NCBI GenBank assembly: GCA_013400975.1
Contig: WBMZ01011577.1
Span: 115,182-179,181, forward strand
Source: Atrichornis clamosus
Lineage: Eukaryota > Chordata > Aves > Passeriformes > Menuridae
Reading direction: 5' to 3'
Length of the DNA: 64,000 bases
Shown here one piece after another: positions 51,001 to 62,500 of this stretch. The translations under genes and the position numbers were made by a program. Below the pieces are notes generated by a model that did no database searches, was not told where the DNA came from, and saw only the letters and a program-made list of their open reading frames with translations. Numbering within the stretch: the stretch's first letter is position 1; each line of letters begins with the position of its first letter.

Positions 51001-53820
51001 GTGTTGCAGTATCCAGCACGCCTGACCAAAATGCTTGGTCTCACCATCAGCATACTGATAGGAGAAGTAAAAATAAACTTCTGATTGATGAGTAATAGGC
51101 TCTTGGACATGAAAATCACTTCACTTAAATAACTAAAAAAAGTTTGCAATTTAGGTTGAAATAGTGCTGCTGATAATGTAGCTTATTAACCCCATTAATA
51201 AATAATGGGTTTAGGCTGATTATAAAATGATCTGAGCTGAGTGGACCTGATGGCTGCTTGACGCTGAAAGGAAGAGTCCAGCTCATTCTTCTCTCCTCTC
51301 CTTTCTTCCTTTTTGCCCTCACCATGGCTGCTTAACCCACTGCCTTCCTTATATTGGCCTTAGTGCTCCTCTGACTGCCCGCTGGGCAAGTTCAGGGCCC
51401 TGATATAGGAAAAAACTATTTTGAGGGAAAAAACACAGCAAAACATCATCCAAAGAGTTTTTTGACCATTTTCAAGTTGAAAGAACTTAGTACAGGGTCA
51501 GAAACAGTGACAGCCACTCTAACAGAAAAGAAGTATAGCAAAGCTGGAAGGACACATATGGGAGGGATGTGAGGGGAAGGGAAAAAGTGGAGCTTCTCCA
51601 TAGCTCCATTAGGAAGAAGACAGTACTAACTCTGCAGATCCCTGTGAAGACCCAATAAAGCTATTTGAGGAGACTCTGGATCCCATCAGGCTGTTGTTAG
51701 TTCCAGTATCAAAGCTGCTCACTGCCAAGGAAGGCAGAACTGAAGATCCAGACAAGTGGAAGATTGTTTTAATTTCTTATTTTAATCTGCAAATTAAATC
51801 TAGAAACATTTTCTGGCAACTTTCCTCAGGAACAAATAACCTGCTTGGAATCCTCTTCTGGCAATTATTCTCCCTGCTTCCACCACAGACAGCATTAGGC
51901 TGTTGCCTGCATACACAGGGCATAAGCTGTGGGCTAGTGCCACGTGCCACAGTGATACTCACTACCCAAGCTAACTTTGAACTAGGACAGCTACTCATCT
52001 AATATAATCCAGTAGTAAAAAGCTCCCAATACTCTGGTGATTTTATTTAAATATACACAGCATTGCAGATGTCTTATTCTGAATAACGAATACTTCTAGC
52101 TCATTCTGATAAATAAGAATGACAAGAAACACCTTTTTTTCTTGGGACTGGAAGCATTTTCATTGCCTTTTTTCCTGCATTCCAGATAAAAAGCTGGTAT
52201 TAACTGCTGGCAAATATTCCTGAGAAAAAACTAAGTACAAAATTCTCATCTAACACACTCACGGACACATGTGAAAAAAAACCAAACAAGAAATAAAAAT
52301 AGGGTGGACGATGATGACTCAGACAGAAAATCTTCAGTGCCTCCCATGCCTGTTGAAGTAATACAAGGACTCGAAACATTATTAAGTGATAGTCTCTTAA
52401 AATGTGCAAATAATTTCTTCTTATCTTCTTGTCTAATCCCAAAATATTCATTTGCATAAATACTTTTAGGTAGAAGGAAATGTCAAAAGCAACAACACTT
52501 CTTTTTCTTTTGATTTGAAGTTTTATTTTGTCTGCTGTACAACAGCCTGAATTTGGATACAAAGAACTCTATGCCACTTGCCACACACAGCTGTGCTTGT
52601 GTTAGCAAACAACCCATTCTCTGTTCTCTTACTGAGTTTCTTGAACGCAGCATATATATGAATTTGGCTCCCAGGGTAACAGCCATGAATCTCAGAAACT
52701 GAAAGCTGCAAGTGAGATGCCAGCAGAAAGGCCACCTCACGGGACAGAGAGGGCTAATCCTCTTTAATTGAGTCTGGATTTTTCTTTCAGTGTGTGTACC
52801 AATAAATGGCTTTAGAAGCCAGAATATTCACTGAGGTGACTGTCCCTGTAAGAAAATACTGCAAGAAAGTGAATTTTCTGAACACATGATACTTGCTGAG
52901 ATGTTTTTCTAAGTCAGGGGACAGAAACAGTACTGACAGACCTGGGTAAGCCACTGTGGTGAAGCAACATGCCTTAGGTTTAAGTCCTTTCAGCAAATTC
53001 ATTTTACAGAATCCTGAGACTTAAAAATTAGGAAGATTTGCACCAGACTAATTTTAACTTTAAACTACAAAAATTAAGACAGTCAGATAAAACCCTTATT
53101 ACAGGTATCTCCTAAAGCAGAAAACTGATGTACATGTTGCAACGTTTATTTAAATTATAGCTGTGTGTATATAGATGAGGTAAAATGTAGGTTCGATACC
53201 CATGATAGAAAATTTGAATGAACAGACATGGCTGTGGATGATAACATGTTCAGAAATTATTTGTACAGAATGTCCCAAGAGAGAGCTGTGATTATCCTGC
53301 AATGGAGAAATACATAATTTTCTATGAGCAAAACATTAGCATTGAATTATTTTTGAGTGAAGGAAACCCAGAAGTGTTTCCCACACAAACAGTGAGAAAA
53401 AATGTTCACTGCTTCCCAATTCCCTCCATAGTGAATGGCCCTGAATGGCTCTTAAAATAGGGTTTTTGACCCAGGCAGCTAGAAGAGATATCTCAGAAGG
53501 TAGGATGAATCTCCTTCTTAAGCTGCCTTTCTGTCTCCATTAACTACATGGGAAGTTTCCATAACCAGCTTAGTCTAAGTGTCTTAATAAACCAATGCCA
53601 GTCAAAGTCTCTGGGATTTTTAAGCATCAACAATAACTAAATCCTCGCATTTTCATTTCACTAAGAAATATGTTTGACTTGGTCTACAAATATTTAATGA
53701 CTCTCAAAACACATCTTAAAGCATTGTTTAGTGTTTGCCATGTCCTTGTTTCAGTGAGTTCCTTCTGAAACATATTCAACCATATACTTGGAATTTGCTT
53801 GAAATTTGCCTATAACTGGA
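48011..53820. other. non-coding stretch, nothing recognised
   Basis: Frames reach 120 codons (52200-52562 minus) without domains and often oppose each other. A loose duplication of 'tgagacc.acatttg' occurs at 48053 and 48081. A pyrimidine-rich run lies at about 51284-51318. 'GGTTCGATACCC' at 53190 resembles a B-box but has no partner A-box. Confidence 0.45.
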
Positions 53821-53924
53821 AAAAAAAACCCCAAAAAACCAAACCCCCCACCCCCAAAAAACCCAGAAAACAACCCCTACCAAAGAAACCTCAAACAAGC
53901 AAAACAGAAACAAACAGAAAACAA
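53821..53924 (-). repeat. A/C-rich low-complexity tract (G/T-rich on minus strand)
   Basis: The plus strand is almost only A and C, with C-runs at 53829-53832, 53844-53849, 53851-53855 and 53862-53864, so the minus strand has matching G-runs. One loop is longer than the usual quadruplex limit, so only a relaxed motif is met. It mirrors the tracts at 481-542 and 13530-13678. Confidence 0.85.
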
Positions 53925-56900
53925 TGAAGGAGACATGGATTTTGTTAATGGGCATCATTCAGGTTTTCCAAGGCTAGCTAAAATAATTCTGTCAAAACTC
54001 AAAATTAAAACTCATTTCTTAAAATTTCCTGAAGGCACAGGCTTTCCCACACATAGCATATTTTTTCTTTGGGAAAGTGAGACCCTAAGAATGAAAACTT
54101 GGAATGAACATTTGGCCAAGTACCCAGGGCTTCGGGTATGTATAACCAGTGTGCCTCAGTTATGCTGCTAAACACATGCCCCATGTCCTTACAGTTTTCC
54201 ATTTCCAGGCTGCCCAGGTACATTTTACATTTCCTGAAATGTGCCTGTGGCCAAACAATCCTTCACAAGTTTCTTTAGCCATTTTCCTCTCCAAAATGAG
54301 ACACTGTGAGAAATATGACCCAGTGCAAAGAATAAAAAAATTGAGTGCATACGGCCACTGAACCACAGCTCACATAAATCTTCACTGTAACATTTAACAA
54401 CAGTTTTTTTCTCTTGGTTGAAATATTTGAGACATTCTTTTCTTTGAAAGTTCAAGATTTTTCACGTGACAGAGAAAGCTATGTTCCCACCACTGGCAAC
54501 TTTCATCCTGTTCCCCATCTTGCAGTTTCATTCCAACTTACTTGATCATTTCTAGGTGTCAACTTTGCTATTTTACTAATGCTATGGATGACTTCTCTGG
54601 GAACTGACAGCTGGAACCACAGGAATCCCTCAGCATTCTAGCTCTTATGTATGAAAAATGAAGTTTCTGAATCACAGGTTATTGGACAAAAGCATGATCT
54701 GAGTGTGTGCTAACACCCTGAAAGACAGAAGATGAAGAACAATTTCATAAAACTCTGGAAAGTGACATAAGAATGCTGGCTCATTGCATATCTCTGCAGT
54801 TTCTTCAGTGGGATTCCTGATCAGGGACAAAATTTCAGTATTAGCCAAAGGTAGCTCAGAATTAAATTTTTGAGTGGAAAACAAGAAGTTACCTACACGA
54901 GTAATGATCCATTGCTGGAGCTGTTGGACAAGAGAAGTCAAATCCTGTGGTGGGCACTTTACTAATGAATATTACATTTCCCTTTTGAAGGAGACAGTTC
55001 TCAGATTGTTGGCTAATTAATGACATCTGTAAAAATGTGTTTTTCTAATTAGTAACTAAATTTAGACTGTGGTTCCTCAGAGTATGTCTGCTGCATAACA
55101 ATATGCCTTTAAATGATGGCTTTGTCCCATGCCTAGTTGTGCTGTGATTATCAAGTAAGAATAAAACTCTTCTGGCAGGTGTTTTTGTTTCATGACAAAG
55201 AGTTGATAGCTTTGTGAATTGAAGTACTTTTTTATGGTCCCATAACTCATTCAAACCTACACTGCAGGATGACTTTGTGCTTGTGCACATGCAGAAAAAT
55301 GGAGATGAATTCTTGCGATGCCCTTGCTTCACCAATTCTGCAATTAAACCACATGCTGCTGAGAAACAGGAACACAGTGAAATTAATAGACCCACCTGCA
55401 AGGCTCTCCGTGCGGTGCTGCGCAGTCAGCACCTCAGACAGTATCAGGGATCTGAAGGAATGAACACACATTAAATATGACATTTCAAAGTAATACAATC
55501 CATTACAGGAGACAGTGCTGGCTTTGGAGAGAACTTGACAGACAATGAAGTGATCAAAGGTGCTTTGATATGTCTAATTTTGGCTTACACATCTCAGTTC
55601 TTCTATGGTTGACAGAGGTGATGAGAATAGTGGTCTCTTTTGTGTTTTCCTGAGGGAGGGATCAACAAATAGCATGGCTTAAGGAGGTGACACAGTGACA
55701 GAGCATTTTTTTCGCTATTCCTAGCTCGAATTCAATGAAAGAACAACTAGTTGCAGATTGGGAAATAAATTTAACAGAATGCCCTTTTCTTTGGTTCTAA
55801 ACACTGAAATTTTCTAAGAATAATGTGAGAATCAATATTAACTTGCACATTTCAACTCTTCAGTAGACTAATTGCCAGTATGTCTTTCAGTAGACCATGC
55901 AGTTTTGCTATTTGCAACCAGGAAAATATGTGCCCTTCTGTATTCTCACAGCACAGGTGTGCTTAACTGGGAAGGGACTTTTACATCAATAAGAAATAAT
56001 TTATGAATGTGTTATATTTGCACTGTTTCTGTGAAGTATCGTAACAGAATTATATTGTCTCTTCCAACTATAAATGCTGGTAATAAATCTATTATATGGA
56101 TGCTTCTTACAAAGTACGTGACAGAATTATGAGTTACATTGGATTAAGACACAGATGTTTAAAATTGAATGTTTTAAACTGAAATTTAAAATTTCAATGA
56201 AGAAACTAGCCATTTTGTAGTGCAGAGAGACTTAATGCCTAACGTTCTATCAATGTTTAATATCTTAACTGTCTACAGCAACTTCCATGACTCAGCACTA
56301 GGCACTTGCAAACGAAGCAGCAGATACCCACCATGGGAATGATCAGTTTAAGGTAATGGGGTATGGCAATGACATCGGCCCAGATTCCCCACGAGTGCTT
56401 TGGGAAATCTTTGAAATCATTTAGGATATTCTAAATGCTGACCAGATTTTTTTAGTGTGTTCTTCACAATGACAGAGGAGATAACTGACGGTGCTATTAA
56501 TAACTCTTGCTATTCAGATGAATAGTCTCATGAATGTGCAAACTAGTCGAACCCCTAAATCTATCAACAGGACCCCAAAGCCATTCCAGGGGCAGGGACA
56601 GAGGGAGAGCTAAAACAAGGCGAGACTCAGGAAGCCACATGGAGGGACCCTTGGCTGTAGCCCACACAATTCATATCCCAGCTCTGCAAGCATCCCCTCT
56701 GCCAAAACACTTCCCTGAGGAAATTGGGGTTGTGAGAGAGTCCTAGAAGGGCAGAAAACCAGAAATAATATGTTTACAGCCATTTCTTGGCTCTTCTCCT
56801 CTGTTCAAGCTCCTTCCCTGAGCTAAGTTAAGACAGGACTGCTTTTAACACATGAATAGCTTGTTTACTGGGACCTGGGCTAGTGGAGACATAGACCTGT

Positions 56901-57989
56901 GAGTGTTAAGTGAAATAGCTCATCCTGTGAAGGTATATTCACTCAGCCAGCTATTTTCAACAATATTTTTCATGAAGAGATCAAGAAAAATTATTTGGTT
57001 CATGTAGATTTTGTCCCTTCCTAGACTCTGTATATTTTTTTATGTGGAAAGACAGAGGATGGAAGAGGATCAGATACAGCCTTTCAGGTACTTTTTGGTC
57101 TCTTTTCTTAAGATGTGACTGAATCCAGAAGTCAGTTTCCAGCTGAATACCTTCTGGAAAAGGTTTCAGAATCAGAAGCAGTCTTCTGAATAACTGCACT
57201 GACATCTAACACAACGCTATTCCCCACATTACTTCAGACCTTCAATGTGCTCTTACTGTTTAACTCTTCCACTTTCTCTCTCAAACCTCTCTCATGCCTG
57301 CAAGTTTGCTAACACAATTTGGGTGAAAGATTGCTTTTATTCAGACCATATAGTGCTCTGCCCTTGCTCCACATCTCCAGAAAATCCCTACCTTCTCTTT
57401 TGTCATTGTCTCTGTCAGGATCACCAGCATTGCAATTTCTCCCTGGGGTTATTGCTAGTTGTTAGCCCTTCAGATTCAAGAAAGCACTGCTGTTTACAGG
57501 CTGCACCTCAGTGCCCCTCTACCCTTGAGCTATAAGGAGCTTTTGAGGCTGTAGCTCTTCAGTCAGGAGAGCAACATGCATGGATTTCTGTAATGGAAAT
57601 CACTGGGACAGAGTTCTGGGGGTCTCTGGTCAGATAGGGACAGGGATTGTGGATTGCTGAGGTGCAGTTCAGTTTTTAATGGTGTAACTCATTTGACTTC
57701 AGCAATGAATGTGAAAGGCCATGCATGGAAAACTGCCAGCCACCTATTACCTTGGGAATTACCTGTTCTATATTCAGAATGAAAGATTAATTGTAAAAAT
57801 ATATGGAAATATGGCTGAAGACACTGAGGCCTCACATACACCCCTCTTGTTAGATACACCCTTTCCTATCTCCACATATTTGAAAGGGACTTCATTTAGG
57901 TTTCTTCCCTGCTACAGTTGGAAAGGGAGGGAAAAAATTAGTCTCCTCTGCCTGCTCAAGGCCCATTTGTGACAGCAGAGTGTTGCTAT
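53925..57989. other. non-coding stretch, nothing recognised
   Basis: Frames of up to 118 codons (55045-55401 minus) overlap others on the opposite strand (55269-55474 plus). No domains, RNA genes or confident repeats were seen before the LTR that begins near 57990. Confidence 0.45.
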
Positions 57990-58183
57990 CAATTGTTGCT
58001 CTTCAGTCAGTTGAGGACTCTATGATGTACAGGGCGCCAACTGCAGCATCCCAGGAGGGCACTGCTCCTCAGTGGAGAAGGCCAAGTAGCAGCCTGACAG
58101 CCAGGGCAGGTGTGGTGGGCTGACCTTGGCAGGACACCAGGTGCCCACCAAGCCACTCTATCACTCCGCCTGCACAAGTGGAC

Positions 58184-58211
58184 AGGGAGAGGAAAATAGG
58201 GAGAGGAAAAT
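58184..58211. repeat. tandem duplication, 14-bp unit x2
   Basis: Identical purine-rich units lie at 58184-58197 and 58198-58211, inside the LTR. This is a slippage duplication. Confidence 0.93.
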
Positions 58212-58264
58212 ACAATTAATGAAAAGCTAATGAGTTCAGAAAAGGGAGATGATTTACTGATCGC

Positions 58265-58403
58265 TGAGCTCCAACGTGGGGTCTCACCCACAGAAGATAG
58301 TCCTTCATGAACTTCTCCAACATGGGTCTCTCCCATGGGCTGCAGTCCTTCATGAACTGCTCCCGTGCAGGCCCCTTCCAAGTGGTGTATCCTTCAGGAA
58401 CAG
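58265..58403 (-). repeat. LTR-internal 45-bp tandem repeat
   Basis: Related units start at 58299, 58344 and 58389, exactly 45 bases apart, with a partial unit before 58299. Since 45 is a multiple of three, the minus-strand frame at 58007-58381 shows a 15-residue repeat (VHEGLQPMGETHVG followed by VHEGLSSVGETPRW). This is a property of the LTR repeat and not evidence of a protein. Confidence 0.85.
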
Positions 58404-58790
58404 GGAAATCTCTGATATGGTGCCTGGAGCACCTCCTCCCTCTTGTTCACTGAGTGTTGTCACTTTGGTGTCTGTGCATAGTTATTTCTCTCACATTTTC
58501 TCACTCCTTTCTCCCATCACTTTTTACCCTTTATTAAATACGTTTTAGCAGACAAGGTGCTACCAACATTGTTGATGAGCTCAGCCTTGGCGAGTGGTGT
58601 GTCCAATTTGGAGCCAGCAGGAACTGGTTCCGCCCAACACGGCAGAAGCTTCTGGCATCTTCTCACAGAAGCCACCCCTGCAGCATCCCCCCACCCACAC
58701 CTCGGAACCCTTGCCATGCAAACCCAATATAACTGGACAGCTGTGCTGGGATGCTCTCTCACAATACTAAGGTGAAGGAATTCCTTCATA

Positions 58791-59079
58791 TAGGTCCTTA
58801 GACATTATAAGCAGAGGCTGTTCAAAAATGGACACAGAGGCAGATGAGAAGGAACTGTGACCAGTGGCTTTGTAGTCTCCGACAAGACAGGAGATGGCGT
58901 TGTTCCAGTCTTTAGAGAAACAAAATAGCTGGTACCCAAAATAGTCACAGAGGCCCTAAGCAGGGGACAACAGATCCCAGCATCTGAAGTGCAGACTTCA
59001 GGGATGAATGTTAATTCATCAAATCATCTATTGAAACAGTGGAATTGTGTGGAACTGTTTTGCACCAGGAGTTGCTGAT
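58791..59079. other. between the two LTRs, unassigned
   Basis: No feature was recognised. Part of this stretch, near 59000-59079, may be the U5 end of the LTR at 59080-59302, whose exact end I could not fix. Confidence 0.4.
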
Positions 59080-59302
59080 CTATTATGACCACAGTAAGAA
59101 GGGCACACAGAGTCTGTAAAGTAACAATTAAGTACTGTTTATTAGAGCTAGCTGTATAAAGATGTAATTGCCAGTACCAAGTGGGAGCTGCCCATGGGTG
59201 CTTTTGTTATTATCACCTGGACGAGTCTGTCCTTCACAGTTCACTGCTATGTGGATCACTGACTCCTCGATGTACAATGGTCTTCCGGTCAGCATCACTA
59301 CA
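59080..59302 (-). mobile_element. ERV 3' LTR (second element)
   Basis: On the minus strand the LTR begins TGTAGTGATG at 59302, directly after a polypurine tract (59313-59303), as expected for the start of a 3' LTR. A polyadenylation signal AATAAA lies at 59143-59138 within 'ctaataaacagtac', leaving an upstream part of about 160 bases. The end of U5 is not certain; about 59080 is a guess. Sequence and length differ from the LTR at 57990-58790, so the two belong to different elements. Confidence 0.6.
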
Positions 59303-59313
59303 TTCCCCCCCTT
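59303..59313 (-). other. retroviral polypurine tract
   Basis: The minus strand reads AAGGGGGGGAA immediately before the LTR start TGTAG. In retroviruses this tract primes plus-strand DNA synthesis and marks the 3' LTR boundary. The exact abutment supports calling 59302 the LTR edge. Confidence 0.6.
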
Positions 59314-59820
59314 GACCCACATGCAGCTGAACCTTCTTACAGATACTAAGGGTTAGTGATTATATTAGTAAGCTTTTTTGCTACTGTAGATATTCTTATA
59401 TACAAAGTGATTCTGTGAAGAAGAATAATACAGCAAAATGACAGGAAAAACAAATGCTAGTTAAAATAGTAAGTGCATAACAACAACAATATGAAGACTA
59501 GGATCACCGAAGATGTGCTGCCACTGGACTCCACCCCTCATCCCATCTCCTCCCATCCAAGGTGATGGTGGTGCAGACTTCACCATATGGTTCAGTTGCT
59601 TGTGTGGTGTAGTCAACAAGGAGTTTTGGTGCAGCTGGAGAGTAAGGGCATCCAGCACTTTGTGTCTGTTGATACACACTGAGGGAAAGCAGTAGTGCAA
59701 GACTTCACGTAGAGCTGCTGCATGAGATAAAACAAAGGCATTAGTTTAGGTTACAGCTCAGGAGTCTGTGTCTCCTCTGCTGTGATATGATTAATACAGT
59801 CATTAGTTCTGCACACTGAC
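59314..59820 (-). mobile_element. ERV 3' interior, undefined
   Basis: This lies between the RNase H remnant and the polypurine tract. The minus strand shows a short hydrophobic stretch (HIVVVMHLLF, around 59490-59465) followed by a stop and more apolar codons, which could be a membrane anchor from an envelope-like gene, or chance. A normal integrase cannot fit into about 500 bases, so a deletion is likely. Confidence 0.35.
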
Positions 59821-60000
59821 CACTATCCTCCTCCTACGTTGCTTAGATGGATTATAGGTGGCAGCCTTCTACCACCTCTCCCTTTTGACATACTTGACTG
59901 ATCCATCTGTGAACCAGGCATGCTGTCTCTGCTTAGAAGTAAGATCTTCATCTGTTGGGGCTTCCTGAGCCCAGCCAGAGGTTTAACAGTTCCAGGTGAG
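59821..60000 (-). pseudogene. ERV pol RNase H remnant
   Basis: Minus-strand codons 59920-59900 read AWFTDGS, the conserved start of retroviral RNase H, in which the Asp is a metal ligand. A stop codon follows about ten codons later, and the rest of the domain cannot be followed. It sits downstream of the reverse-transcriptase remnant in the right order for pol, though closer than in an intact element. It is non-functional. Confidence 0.65.
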
Positions 60001-60189
60001 GTTGAGTTGCATTTGACAGTCCTATTTAGACTATTTTTCCTGTACAACACACTGGTTGTTGTGGGGACCTGGCTTTGCTAGCATGGCAATACTGCATTCA
60101 TATATTGCAGTGTGAGATTATTGTGCTCTCCATGTCTTAATTTTGCAGCCACGCTCTCTTCTAGTGTTGATGCCTCTCTAACATCCTGC

Positions 60190-60560
60190 TTGTAGGTGCA
60201 GTCACCAGGGTACTGCCAGCATAATGGGACATCTCACCCTTTGGGAACTGGCTGCCATCCACCAAGGACCTGTGCCATGGCGCGCTGAGAAGGTGTAGGG
60301 CTGTGCCCACCTCTCTGAGGCACTGCCAGGGACCCTCCTAGGAGAAGACAGACTGGACCTGGGACTCCCCAGCATGAGGGATGCTGAAGCAGGCATTTGC
60401 CAAGTTAGGGACAGCAAGCCAGGTGCTCACCCCAGCCTCTGACTCCAGTAGGATGACTCTATTGGGAGCAACTGCAGCCCCGGGGAGGGGGCATGCTACA
60501 AAGCCAGTATCCCACATTCCCATGCCAGGATCCAGACCTTCTTTATAGGCCAAATAGGAC
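60190..60560 (-). pseudogene. ERV pol reverse-transcriptase remnant
   Basis: Minus-strand codons 60403-60377 read LANACFSIP, matching the segment of retroviral reverse transcriptase that contains the first catalytic Asp in many families; here Asn stands in that area, as in ERVL-type elements. After a frame change and stops, the frame near 60231-60205 shows QYPGD where a Y-x-D-D type active site would be expected, so the site appears degraded. The order RT then RNase H then PPT then LTR on the minus strand supports one broken ERV. Class III (ERVL-like) is my best guess. Confidence 0.6.
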
Positions 60561-62500
60561 TATTAAAAGCAAATGTCTCCACTGGAAACCTCCTGCTTCT
60601 CACAGCTGTTTAACAGTCAAGGTTTTTAAAAGGGCTTACCGTTGTTCACGTACTCTGAGTCAGACACGCGGGAGAAATACCAACAAGATATTCTCAAGAG
60701 GTCAAAACAACAAAAAAGAACTTTGCTGGCAACTTTAGAAAATCAGAGAGGTTTGGCAAAAGATTTAGAGCATAATTCAATCAACATAAAACACTTCTCA
60801 AAGCATTAACTTTCCAAATCAACTTTGCAAACTCTACGACTGTTAGATTTTAAGTTACTAAAAAATTCCAAGATGAGACAATTAAAAGAAGAAAAAAGAA
60901 AAAGAGAGGAAGAGAGAAAAGATATAGAAAAGCACACATATAGCTACCAACAACCTTCTCAGAGGTGTTCAGATAAAAATTGCAAGAGGATGTAGGGGTA
61001 AGATGGGATATTGGCTCGTGTTCAGCCTTAAAGACCCTTTAGCCTTCCTGGGCCTTTCCCCAAAGTGGAACTTCCAGTCATTCGGCCACTTAGGAGCTGG
61101 GTTGGCAGCCACCGCCAGGCTGGGATACAGGTTCTGGGGGGATGGGGGTGTACAGGGCAGGGCACTGTCTCGCCAGGGCAAGGCCTGACCTGCGCCTTTC
61201 CCCCCATGCTCCCGAAGTGCTTTGAGCCAACAATCTCCTCCAGTCCCTCATAACCACCCCATGGCTTGAGACATTGACCGGGACCACAGCAATGGTACCT
61301 CCCCTGTCATGGCAGCAGTAGGATTGGACACACGAGAAAGAAAAGAAGAGGAAAGTATACAAGAAATCGTACAATTATTGTATTTCAATTATCAAAGCAT
61401 GAATCTAGTTAATATAAAAATTTACCTCTATGCAAGTCATTCCTCCCCACCCCATAAGCCTCTAAAACTGCAGGCAAGGTGCGATGCAAACCAGGGTCTG
61501 GGGGGAAGGTTCATGAACCAGTCTTTCAGCTGCAGTGACCAAAGAGTCCAGCAGATTTGTCTGTCATTTCCTGTGTGTTCCTTGAGACAGCACTCTTCTT
61601 CAGTGAGGTTCAGCATTCTCAAACATTAGACAATTTTATAAAACTATATTTGGTATTTGCTGGACTTGTGAGTTGAGCTCCAAAATAGCACAGTGAGTTC
61701 AATTTAAGATTCTCTATGGACAACTCTAAGGATCACTAGTTAGGCCACCTTGCCTTTTGGAGTCCACAATCTTACAGATCCAGGTATCCCCACAACCCAA
61801 ACAAATATACATGCCCCAGATTACCACCCTTACCCCTCCCACCAACCAGGTTTCAGCGGGATCCCCAGAACCCGCACCCAGGGAAAGAGGCAAAGGTCAT
61901 GGGCAACATGGGAAAACTACATTCCATAAAAATTCTACTACGTAATAGTCTGGATTGCCTCAGGGGTGGGAGTCAAAACAAAACTTGAGTCATTCCAATC
62001 TCCTCAGCATATCATTTCAGTCAGCGTTCTGGGTTTGGACCAAATGCCTATTCAACTTCACCAAACTCTTCAGTGATTCTCAAATCCAAAATCTTTCTCC
62101 TTCTCTTAACAACTTATGCCTTCTTTGTCTACAGCTGGAGAGAACTTTCCAATTGTTACTTCAGCTCCTCTGTCAGCCCCTTTTCTCCCTTCTTCCAAGG
62201 GCCACAAACAGTTTTACATCCCCTTCTTCTGCACAATTATGCTTCACACATCACTTACCATTACTACATGCATGTCACTCAATACAGTGTTTTTATGCTT
62301 TACTCTGAGGAGATAGGAAGAGGTACACAAATTTGATTCCATAATCATATGAAATCCTATGTGAGCTCCCAAAACTAAATTGAGGGAGGAACCTTTCCCA
62401 CCCACTGCAGCAACCAGAGAAAAAAATACAAACATCCTAAAATATTGCTGGCAACAAACTTGTATAGAATATATGAACATAAATATAAAAACATGTAATC
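60561..62500 (-). mobile_element. possible ERV 5' interior (gag/pro region), not resolved
   Basis: If the ERV is as interpreted, its gag-pro part should lie here on the minus strand. Only short frames occur (94 codons at 61090-61374 and 61 codons at 61437-61622) and I recognise no gag or protease motif. A purine-rich plus-strand tract at about 60880-60945 interrupts it. No 5' LTR copy similar to 59080-59302 was found up to the window end, so the element is truncated or its boundary lies elsewhere. Confidence 0.3.

Larger units (their letters stand above)
57990..58790 (-). mobile_element. avian ERV long terminal repeat, probably solo or truncated
   Basis: Read on the minus strand this has the layout of a common bird ERVL-type LTR: an upstream part with 'attgggtttgcatggcaagg' (58730-58711), a TATA-like 'gtatttaataaa' (58541-58530), and then a downstream region built of 45-base repeats containing 'ttcatgaaggact' (minus starts near 58312 and 58357). 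A possible 5' TG lies at 58763. No polypurine tract or matching partner LTR was found next to it, so it may be a solo LTR or a fragment. The edges are estimates and the family assignment comes from memory. Confidence 0.65.

Noticed and set aside
53190..53201. GGTTCGATACCC as a tRNA B-box
   Set aside because: No A-box or acceptor stem can be found at the right distance, so it is probably chance.
57541..57580. 'gctcttcagtcag' shared with 57998-58010 as an LTR duplication
   Set aside because: Only 13 bases match and the flanks differ completely, so this is most likely coincidence.
58007..58381. 124-codon minus-strand frame with 15-residue repeats
   Set aside because: It lies wholly inside an ERV LTR, and the repeat is the LTR's own 45-bp minisatellite.
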